The notes under the pieces are model-generated. The model saw nothing but the letters and a program-made list of their open reading frames with translations. It ran no database searches and was not told the origin of the DNA. The translations under genes and the position numbers were made by a program. Below are positions 1-5,341 of a DNA stretch of 5,341 nt, in pieces. The DNA is from Chitinophagaceae bacterium (GTDB lineage Bacteria; Bacteroidota; Bacteroidia; Chitinophagales; Chitinophagaceae). Location: NCBI GenBank assembly GCA_023251335.1, contig JAHEZA010000220.1, positions 1 through 5,341 of the forward strand, read 5' to 3'. Each line of letters begins with the position of its first letter. The stretch's first letter is position 1.

Positions 1-875
1 TAAATGGTAGAAATTATGTAGAACGAACAATAATTGCCGCCAACAAAAATGATATCGCCATTTATGCTATACATACTAATCTCGATAATGTAATTGAGGG
101 AGTAAACAATAAAATAGCCAAAAAGATAGGGCTGCAAAATTGTAATATCTTGTTGCCAAAAGAAGGGACGCTCCAAAAATTGGTAACTTTTTCGCCAACA
201 AAAAGTGCCGGGGCGGTGCGCAATGCGTTATTTCGGGCCGGTGCCGGAGCCATTGGAAAATATGATGAATGCAGCTTTAATTCCGAAGGTTCAGGAACGT
301 TTAGGGCAGGCGAAGGAAGCAATCCGTTTGTGGGAGAAATTGGCGAGAGGCATCGTGAAAATGAAATCAGGATTGAAGTGATTTTTCCTTCTTTGTTACA
401 ATCCAGGGTAATTGCAGCGCTTAAAGAAGCCCACCCTTATGAAGAAGTAGCCTATTATATTCACCCGCTGGAAAATGTGCAGCAGGGCGTGGGAAGCGGT
501 TTGGTTGGAGAGTTGAATAAAGCCGTTTCCGAAGAGCAGTTGCTGACTAATCTCAAGTTATCATTTGGTATCCCCGCAATAAAACATACCGCTTTTTTGG
601 GAAAACAGGTCACCAAAATCGCGGTTTGCGGCGGTTCGGGAATATTCCTCCTACCCAATGCAATAGCTGCAGGCGCGCAGGTTTACATTACCGCTGATAT
701 AAAATATCACGAATATTTTGACGCAGATGGGCATATCCTGTTAGCAGACATTGGACATTACGAAAGTGAGCAATTTACTATTGATCTTTTAACTGAATTT
801 TTACAGCAAAAATTCCCTAACTTTGCCGTCCTTAAAACGGAAATGAATACCAATCCGGTTAAATATTTTTTATAA
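1..875 (+). CDS. Nif3-like dinuclear metal-centre protein (YqfO type), 5' end missing
   Basis: The reading frame is open from base 3, so the gene starts outside the window; the in-frame TTG at 150 is internal. About 290 residues are present. By the usual length of Bacteroidota members (about 365, recalled) roughly 75 N-terminal residues are missing. Seen: HTNLDN at fragment residues 24-29 (bases 72-89), the conserved His/Asp segment of the first core half. Residues about 60-157 form the YqfO/CutA-like insert, with the GSNPFVGE and AHPYEEVAYY signatures. The second core half has TADIKYHEYFDADG (690-731) and GHYESEQ (753-773), which supply the remaining His/Glu metal ligands. Family knowledge: these proteins form toroidal hexamers with two metal ions per subunit. 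They are often labelled 'GTP cyclohydrolase 1 type 2', but the physiological role is unsettled. The gene is probably co-transcribed with the zinc-ribbon gene 44 nt downstream. Family assignment is secure; the biochemical role is not. Confidence 0.93.
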   Translation, partial: NGRNYVERTIIAANKNDIAIYAIHTNLDNVIEGVNNKIAKKIGLQNCNILLPKEGTLQKLVTFSPTKSAGAVRNALFRAGAGAIGKYDECSFNSEGSGTFRAGEGSNPFVGEIGERHRENEIRIEVIFPSLLQSRVIAALKEAHPYEEVAYYIHPLENVQQGVGSGLVGELNKAVSEEQLLTNLKLSFGIPAIKHTAFLGKQVTKIAVCGGSGIFLLPNAIAAGAQVYITADIKYHEYFDADGHILLADIGHYESEQFTIDLLTEFLQQKFPNFAVLKTEMNTNPVKYFL

Positions 876-919
876 ACGGAGGTTAACAATTACAAAAATC
901 AAAAATCATTACAATATAT

Positions 920-1675
920 ATGGCACAGGTTAAAGATTATTCCGTAGAAGAAAAATTGGCGTCTCTTATAAAACTTCAGAAAGTTGACAGTAAATTAGAT
1001 GGTCTTCAGATATTAAAGGGTGAACTTCCTATTGAAGTGAGCGATCTTGAAGATGAGATAGCAGGCCTGAACGCCCGCCAGAACCGTATTGAGGAAGAAG
1101 TAAATGGCATTCAGCAGTTTATTGAAGAGAAGAAAACAATTATCAAGGAATCCGGAGAGTTGGTTAAAAAATATGAGAAGCAAAGCGATAATGTAAAAAA
1201 CAATCGTGAGTTTGAGGCCATTAATAAAGAAATGGAAATGCAGACGCTGGAAGTGAAGCTTGCTGAAAAACATATCAAAGACGCAACTGAAGATCTGGCC
1301 ACAAAAGGATCACAACTGGAACTGGCAAAAAAGGCGATTGCTGCAAAAGAAACCAACCTAAAGGCTAAGAAGAGCGAACTTGAAAAAATAATAGGCGAAA
1401 CAGATAAAGAAGAAAAGCACTATAAGAAATTGGAAGAAGCTGCCAGGGCTGCAGTTGATGAAAGGCTTTTGGTAAGCTATGACAAGATTCGTAACAACTA
1501 CCGAAACGGACTTGCAGTAGTGCCGGTTGAAAGAGATTCGTGTGGCGGATGCTTTAACGCGGTTCCTCCCCAAAAACAAAGTGAGGTTAAACAAAGAAAG
1601 AAAATCATTGTGTGCGAGAATTGCGGCCGTATTTTGGTGGACGATGATTTGGAGAGCACCGTAGAGGTGGAATAG
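920..1675 (+). CDS. C4-type zinc-ribbon coiled-coil protein (CT398/HP0958 family)
   Basis: Complete 251-residue protein. Residues about 10-185 are rich in Glu, Lys, Leu and Ala with heptad-like spacing and few Pro or Gly, as expected for a long antiparallel coiled coil. The C-terminus holds a zinc ribbon with Cys208-x2-Cys211 (CGGC) and Cys232-x2-Cys235 (CENC), separated by 20 residues. The acidic tail is DDDLESTVEVE. There is no signal peptide or membrane segment, so it should be cytoplasmic. The ATG at 920 is chosen because an in-frame TAA lies at 884-886 and no other ATG intervenes. A GGAGG at 878-882 is too far upstream (about 37 nt) to be the ribosome site for this start; the leader just before the ATG is A/T-rich, normal for Bacteroidota. 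Family knowledge: relatives act as chaperone-like or RNA/protein-binding factors in Helicobacter (flagellar) and Chlamydia (type III secretion). The role in Bacteroidota is unknown, and its linkage to Nif3 suggests a housekeeping function. Confidence 0.92.
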   Translation: MAQVKDYSVEEKLASLIKLQKVDSKLDGLQILKGELPIEVSDLEDEIAGLNARQNRIEEEVNGIQQFIEEKKTIIKESGELVKKYEKQSDNVKNNREFEAINKEMEMQTLEVKLAEKHIKDATEDLATKGSQLELAKKAIAAKETNLKAKKSELEKIIGETDKEEKHYKKLEEAARAAVDERLLVSYDKIRNNYRNGLAVVPVERDSCGGCFNAVPPQKQSEVKQRKKIIVCENCGRILVDDDLESTVEVE

Positions 1676-1704
1676 GATTGATTATTCTTGCAAATTATTG
1701 GGCT

Positions 1705-1726
1705 AAAGGAGATCCTTTCTCCCTTT
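1705..1726 (+). terminator. weak hairpin after the zinc-ribbon gene
   Basis: Directly seen: GGAGA (1708-1712) and TCTCC (1718-1722) pair across a 5-nt loop. The stem can be extended by AAA (1705-1707) with TTT (1724-1726) if C1723 is bulged. It lies 30 nt past the TAG of the zinc-ribbon gene. No good T-tract follows, so an intrinsic terminator is doubtful. Confidence 0.22.
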
Positions 1727-1750
1727 GACATCTAACCTTGATCTTTCCCT

Positions 1751-1769
1751 AAAAGCCAGCGTTGGTTTT
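1751..1769. terminator. candidate bidirectional terminator hairpin between convergent genes
   Basis: AAAA-G-CCA / GCGT loop / TGG-TTTT forms a 7-bp stem with one bulged G (1755). It is followed on the + strand by a T-rich run (ATCTTTATTATT). The A-run/T-run flanks make it usable from either strand, and it lies between the two convergent genes that end at 1675 (+) and 1826 (-). The stem is short and A/T-heavy, so the call is tentative. Nothing else in 1676-1825 looks like a gene. Confidence 0.33.
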
Positions 1770-1825
1770 ATCTTTATTATTAGCCATCAGTAAACAAACA
1801 AATATCCCCTATTTATCTTTTCCTT

Positions 1826-2485
1826 TCATTCAAACAATCGTGCAAAGTGATTTTCTAAATGATGACGCATAGCCTTACGAAATAATTCGGGAGTTCCTTT
1901 ATCTAAGATATCTACCAGTTCTTTGTGAGAAACAAATTTTCTTAAGTGTATTGGTTTTCCCAGCAAGCCGCTGTGATGCACATAATCAAAAACAGGCAAT
2001 AACATTTTTTGAAATTTTTTCATGGATTCATTTCCGGTTATCTCGTATAGCTTTCCATGAAAAGCAATCTCATGGCTGATATTGAATAAATGCTTGTCCG
2101 CAATTTCAGGTTCATTCCTTACAATCTCTTTTAATTCTTCTATATCTTTATTCGTTTTTCTTTTAAAAAGAAAATCTGCCATTCCTATTTCGAGCACCAA
2201 TCTTATTTCAAAAATTTCTTTTAGCGTTTCCTGGGTCAATACATGTGGATTAAGGCTTTTGCTCATGATGGCAAAAATGTCGGGACTGGTAATTACCGCG
2301 CCTTTTTTCTTTTTAGATTCCAGCAATCCCATCATCCTCAATCTCAATAAAGCTTCTCTTATTACGGTGCGGCTAACACCAAGCGTTTCGGCAAGTTCTA
2401 TTTCTTTTGGGATAGAGTCACCTACCTTTAATTTCCTTTGTTGTAGAGTTTCGACTGTATGCATCCAAACTTTTACGAAAGCCAA
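1826..2485 (-). CDS. GntR-family transcriptional regulator, FCD (FadR-like) subfamily
   Basis: 219-residue DNA-binding repressor or activator, read from TTG at 2485-2483 to TGA at 1828-1826. Residues about 8-66 are the GntR winged helix-turn-helix: KLKVGDSIPKEIELAETLGV, then SRTVIREALLRLRMMGLLES and the wing KKKKGAVIT. Residues about 85-215 are the all-helical FCD ligand domain with EIFEIRLVLEIG at about 90-101. Likely metal/ligand positions are Glu139 and His143 (EIAFH), His187 (SHKEL) and His209 (HHL). Glu occupies the position where Asp is usual. Start: the frame is closed by TAG at 2510-2512, and the only start-like codons below it are this TTG and the ATG at 2464 (Met8). The TTG is preferred because Met8 would trim the first helix of the winged helix. 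The gene is divergent from the esterase gene and probably controls it together with the epimerase. FCD proteins commonly bind organic acids or sugar acids; the effector here is unknown. Confidence 0.9.
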   Translation of the reverse strand: MAFVKVWMHTVETLQQRKLKVGDSIPKEIELAETLGVSRTVIREALLRLRMMGLLESKKKKGAVITSPDIFAIMSKSLNPHVLTQETLKEIFEIRLVLEIGMADFLFKRKTNKDIEELKEIVRNEPEIADKHLFNISHEIAFHGKLYEITGNESMKKFQKMLLPVFDYVHHSGLLGKPIHLRKFVSHKELVDILDKGTPELFRKAMRHHLENHFARLFE

Positions 2486-2586
2486 TTTGGAGAATGAAGC
2501 AGCTTGCCACTAATTACGTTTTCATTAAAAATAAAATCAAATAAAACTGTAAAACAATAATTTTATGCAAACTAAATAAAACTGAA
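2486..2586. promoter_or_regulatory. divergent intergenic control region
   Basis: This 101-bp, strongly A/T-rich spacer must hold promoters for both the FCD regulator (-) and the esterase-epimerase unit (+), and is the natural place for a GntR operator. Compared with the Bacteroidota -7 consensus TAnnTTTG, a one-mismatch match on the + strand is TAATTTTA (2558-2565). On the - strand the complement of 2538-2545 reads TTTATTTG, also one mismatch, with a TTTG (complement of 2568-2571) 22 nt upstream of it. That spacing is slightly long for a -33 box. No convincing long palindrome is visible. Both promoter calls are weak pattern matches in A/T-rich DNA. Confidence 0.4.
2529..2584 (+). repeat. AAATAAAACTG direct repeats upstream of the esterase gene
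   Basis: AAATAAAACTG occurs perfectly at 2539-2549 and again at 2574-2584, start-to-start 35 bp, the second copy ending 2 nt before the ATG at 2587. A related decamer, AAATAAAATC (2529-2538), abuts the first copy 10 bp upstream. The - strand -7-like element overlaps the first copy. The repeats could be binding sites for the adjacent GntR protein, although GntR operators are normally palindromic. Chance repetition in A/T-rich DNA is possible. Confidence 0.45.
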
Positions 2587-4329
2587 ATGAAAAAATATCT
2601 CTTTCTTTTTTTTGCTGTTTCTTTTTTTAAACCCACATTTTCACAACAACAAATCCAATGGCATCAGCCACAATTTGTTGAAGGAGTTTGTGTGTTGGAT
2701 TCATTTAATATTTTTCATCGTCTTCCCATTTCGATGAAAGACAGCGTGCGAACCCCGGTTTGGGATTTATCTGAAAATACAGCCGGAGAATTTATTCATT
2801 TTAAAACATCAGCAACAGAAATTACTGTTCGATATACATTATCAAGTAAAAATTTTTCAATGCCGCACATGCCTTCAACAGGCGAAAGTGGTTTGGATTT
2901 GTTTGCAATAGATGTGAACGGAAATTGGAACTGGTCGCCGGGATATTATCATTTTGGCGATACTTGTTCTTATACTTTTAAAAATTTGTTTCTTGCGGAA
3001 AATCAAACTCATGTGGCGGATTTTTATTTGTATCTGCCTTTGTATAATTCAGTAAAATGGTTGTCTGTTGGTGTTGATGAAAAAGATTCTTTTGCTTTTG
3101 CATCAAAACGTAATGAACAGCCGATAGTGGCTTATGGAACTTCAATCTTGCAAGGTGGCGTTACTTCACGGCCGGGATTGGCCTGGACAAATATTTTAGG
3201 AAGAAGCCTTGACAGAACCGTTATCAATCTTGGCTTTTCGGGTAATGGGAGATATGAAGGGCCCGTGTTTGAACTGATGGCTAAGGTGGATGCAAAAATG
3301 TATATCCTGGATTGTATGCCCAATCTCTCAAAGGGCTATTCGCAGGAAGAAGTAAAAAATCGTTTGGTATATGGGGTCAACAAATTGCGTGAACGAGATA
3401 AGAATGTACCCATTTTATTTGTAGAACATGCCGATGGAAATCCTTCATTTTTTATGGATACTGCCCGGCTGAATGAATATCATGAAAGCAGTGTCATGAT
3501 TGCAAAAATCTTTGAAGATTTTAAATTATCCGGGATAAAAAATATTTATTTATTGACTGAAAAGGAAATTGGTTTAACTATTAATTCTACGGTAGATGGT
3601 ACACATCCGAATGACATCGGAATGATGCAATATGCCATTGCTTATGAGAAAAAAATAAGGGAAATATTAAATGAGCCGGTCGGCAATATTTCAACTGAAA
3701 TTCCTATAGGACAATACCGTGATGGATATGACTGGAAAAAACGCCATGAGGATGTGATTGAAAATATTGAAAAAACAAATCCAACAACTTTATTAATTGG
3801 AAATTCTATTATCAATTATTGGGGCGGAAATCCGAAAGCTTCGGTAGCGAGGGGTGAAAACGCGTGGGATAAATATATGATGCCCATGAAAGTTCAGAAT
3901 GCAGGGTTTGGCTGGGATAGAATTGAAAATGTTTTGTGGCGGGTCTATCACGGTGAGTTTGATGATTTCAACGGAAAAAATATTGTGCTGATGATAGGTA
4001 CCAATAATTTAGGAATCAGTCCTGATGAAGAAATTATTGAGGGTTTGCAATTTTTGATCAAAGCAATCAGGCAAAGAAACCCTAATGCGAATGTCATAAT
4101 GGTTGGAATTTTGCCTCGTGTAAAATCAGAAGAACATGTTGCGGCGATCAACAAAAAGATCGAAAGAATAGCGTTGCAAAATCAAATTGACTATGTTGAT
4201 TTTGGGAAAGATTTTTTGATTAACGGGAAAGTGAATTCAAAATTATTTATAAGTGATGGTTTGCATCCGAATGCTGACGGATACAAGGTTTTAGGGAAGG
4301 ATATCAGTGAGTTGTTGCAAAAGAAATAA
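2587..4329 (+). CDS. exported tandem-SGNH/GDSL esterase, NanS/EstA-like (putative sialate or carbohydrate O-acetylesterase)
   Basis: 580 residues. Residues 1-19 are a signal peptide (MKK, then LFLFFAVSFF, likely cleaved after TFS before QQ), so the enzyme acts in the periplasm or outside. Residues about 22-175 form a beta-rich N-terminal domain with GLDLF (102-106), matching the 'GxDLY' domain found before Lipase_GDSL_3. The first SGNH domain (about 178-362) has nucleophile Ser186 (YGTSILQG), Gly219 (GFSGNG), Asn246 (MPN) and Asp337/His340 (DGTHPN). A linker (about 363-398) leads to the second SGNH domain (399-580) with Ser407 (IGNSI), Gly442 (AGFGW), Asn473 (GTNN) and Asp557/His560 (DGLHPN). 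Both catalytic sets therefore appear complete. Two-SGNH esterases of Tannerella (NanS) and Bacteroides (EstA) de-O-acetylate sialic acids, and the downstream epimerase fits that role. Other acetylated glycans such as xylan remain possible. No clear Shine-Dalgarno precedes the ATG, and the leader is A-rich. Confidence 0.9.
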   Translation: MKKYLFLFFAVSFFKPTFSQQQIQWHQPQFVEGVCVLDSFNIFHRLPISMKDSVRTPVWDLSENTAGEFIHFKTSATEITVRYTLSSKNFSMPHMPSTGESGLDLFAIDVNGNWNWSPGYYHFGDTCSYTFKNLFLAENQTHVADFYLYLPLYNSVKWLSVGVDEKDSFAFASKRNEQPIVAYGTSILQGGVTSRPGLAWTNILGRSLDRTVINLGFSGNGRYEGPVFELMAKVDAKMYILDCMPNLSKGYSQEEVKNRLVYGVNKLRERDKNVPILFVEHADGNPSFFMDTARLNEYHESSVMIAKIFEDFKLSGIKNIYLLTEKEIGLTINSTVDGTHPNDIGMMQYAIAYEKKIREILNEPVGNISTEIPIGQYRDGYDWKKRHEDVIENIEKTNPTTLLIGNSIINYWGGNPKASVARGENAWDKYMMPMKVQNAGFGWDRIENVLWRVYHGEFDDFNGKNIVLMIGTNNLGISPDEEIIEGLQFLIKAIRQRNPNANVIMVGILPRVKSEEHVAAINKKIERIALQNQIDYVDFGKDFLINGKVNSKLFISDGLHPNADGYKVLGKDISELLQKK

Positions 4330-4342
4330 TAAACATTACAAG

Positions 4343-5341
4343 ATGGGTTATTCAAAAAAAGAACTTCGGGCGCTTAAATATTTTTACAAAAATCAATTAT
4401 TAAACGATACCATTCCATTTTGGTTTCCGAAAAGTATTGATGAAGAATACGGCGGGTTTTTACTAATGCGCGACAGAGATGGAAGTTTGCTGGACGATGA
4501 TAAATCTGTTTGGATACAAGGACGTGCTACCTGGCTTTTGGCAACCTTGTACCATACGATAGAAAAAAAGCAGGAATGGTTGGACGGTGCAAAAAAAGGA
4601 GTTGACTTTTTATTAAATCATTGTTTTGATACAGACGGGCAAATGTTTTTTCACGTTACCCGCGATGGAAAACCAATTCGCAAGAGAAGATATTTTTTCT
4701 CTGAAACATTTGCGGTGATTGCCTTTGCTGCTTATGCAAAAGCAAGCGGCGATGAAGATATTGCAAATAAAGCAAGAGGCCTTTTTGGAAAATGTATTGC
4801 TTATGCAACAGGAGAATTGAAACTTCAGCCCAAATTTTCAGATACCCGTCCATCAAAAGGAATCGGCGTTCCGATGATCATGATGAATACCGCGCAACAA
4901 TTGCGCGAAACAATCGGCGATCCCCGCTGCGATGAATGGATTGAAAAATGGATCGGGGAAATTGAAACTTACTTTGTAAAAGATGATATCAAATGTGTGA
5001 TGGAACAAGTAGCCCCTGATGGAAGTATTATTGATCATATTGACGGAAGAACGTTGAATCCGGGACACGCGATTGAGGGCGCATGGTTTATTCTTCATGA
5101 AGCAAAATACAGAAATAATGATCCGCATTTAATTGATTTGGGTTGCAAAATGTTGGATTATATGTGGGAGCGGGGCTGGGATAAAGAATACGGCGGTATT
5201 CTATATTTCAGGGACGTTTATCATAAACCGGTGCAGGAATATTGGCAGGACATGAAATTCTGGTGGCCACAAAATGAAGCGATTATAGCAACCCTGCTGG
5301 CTTACACACTAACGGGGGCTAAAAAATATAAAGAATGGCAT
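4343..5341 (+). CDS. N-acylglucosamine 2-epimerase (AGE/RnBP) family protein, 3' end missing
   Basis: The ATG at 4343 opens a frame that runs to the last base without a stop: 333 residues of a family usually near 390-400. There is no signal peptide, so the protein should be cytoplasmic. The fold is expected to be an (alpha/alpha)6 barrel. Seen motifs: EEYGGFL (34-40), WIQGRATWLLATLY (57-70, Arg61), RRYFFSETFAVIAFAAYA (115-132), LNPGHAIEGAWF (238-249, His242 and Glu245) and KFWWPQNEA (305-313, Glu312). These line up in spacing with Arg57, His239 and Glu308 recalled for cyanobacterial AGE. The last catalytic His-x2-Arg lies beyond the window. NPGH and WPxNEA favour AGE/RnBP over cellobiose 2-epimerase, which usually shows WWxQAEA. 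The likely reaction is GlcNAc-ManNAc interconversion. The start lies 13 nt after the esterase stop, so the two genes probably form one transcript. Confidence 0.9.
   Translation, partial: MGYSKKELRALKYFYKNQLLNDTIPFWFPKSIDEEYGGFLLMRDRDGSLLDDDKSVWIQGRATWLLATLYHTIEKKQEWLDGAKKGVDFLLNHCFDTDGQMFFHVTRDGKPIRKRRYFFSETFAVIAFAAYAKASGDEDIANKARGLFGKCIAYATGELKLQPKFSDTRPSKGIGVPMIMMNTAQQLRETIGDPRCDEWIEKWIGEIETYFVKDDIKCVMEQVAPDGSIIDHIDGRTLNPGHAIEGAWFILHEAKYRNNDPHLIDLGCKMLDYMWERGWDKEYGGILYFRDVYHKPVQEYWQDMKFWWPQNEAIIATLLAYTLTGAKKYKEWH

Noticed and set aside
150..152. TTG as the start of the Nif3-like gene
   Set aside because: The same frame is open and conserved upstream to base 3, including the HTNLDN motif; the gene begins before the window.
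878..882. GGAGG as the Shine-Dalgarno of the zinc-ribbon gene
   Set aside because: It lies about 37 nt before the ATG at 920, and no in-frame start follows it at a usable distance; an in-frame TAA sits at 884.
1013..1731. Several - strand open frames of 77-86 codons opposite the zinc-ribbon gene
   Set aside because: Phe/Leu/Ser-rich translations are the usual antisense of Lys/Glu-rich coiled-coil codons; no family features are visible.
2082..2513. 143-codon + strand open frame opposite the GntR gene
   Set aside because: It is antisense to a clear FCD regulator, its translation is Ser/Ile/Leu-rich with no recognisable domain, and it is explained as a shadow of the real gene.
2541..2566. ATAAAA / TTTTAT inverted repeat as a GntR operator
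   Set aside because: The arms are only 6 bp, entirely A/T, and 14 nt apart; this is expected by chance in such A/T-rich DNA.
4656..5128. - strand open frames of 66 and 91 codons opposite the epimerase
   Set aside because: The + strand frame from 4343 carries consecutive AGE-family motifs throughout this stretch, so these are shadows.

Overview
The window looks like a chromosomal segment of a Bacteroidota bacterium, possibly Chitinophagaceae or a relative. The evidence is A/T-rich spacers without well-placed Shine-Dalgarno sequences, protein sequences that resemble Bacteroidota relatives, and the pairing of a Nif3-like gene with a C4 zinc-ribbon coiled-coil gene, which is familiar in that phylum. 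This assignment is a judgement by eye; no search was run.

Left part (1-1675, + strand): a housekeeping pair. The first gene is the 3' part of a Nif3/YqfO-type dinuclear-metal protein that carries the extra YqfO insert domain. After a 44-nt gap comes a complete 251-residue zinc-ribbon protein with a long coiled coil (the CT398/HP0958 family). A short convergent spacer (1676-1825) with two weak hairpins separates this pair from the next unit.

Right part (1826-5341): a small carbohydrate-utilisation locus. A GntR regulator of the FCD (FadR-like) subfamily lies on the - strand. It is divergent from a two-gene + strand unit, with about 100 bp of very A/T-rich DNA between them that contains an 11-bp perfect direct repeat. 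The first gene of the + unit is an exported 580-residue esterase with two complete SGNH/GDSL catalytic domains in tandem. The second, 13 nt downstream, is an N-acylglucosamine 2-epimerase (AGE/RnBP) family protein that is cut off by the window end and has no signal peptide.

The most economical reading (inference) is part of a sialic-acid or other acetylated amino-sugar pathway. The esterase would remove O-acetyl groups outside the cytoplasm, as the two-domain NanS/EstA sialate O-acetylesterases of Tannerella and Bacteroides do. The epimerase would convert ManNAc to GlcNAc in the cytoplasm, and the FCD regulator would sense a pathway intermediate. No lyase, sialidase or transporter is visible in the window, so the substrate is not proven. 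I see no RNA genes, mobile elements or CRISPR arrays. I did not find a clearly new system; the tandem-SGNH esterase, its linkage to the epimerase, and the repeats in front of it are the most interesting parts.
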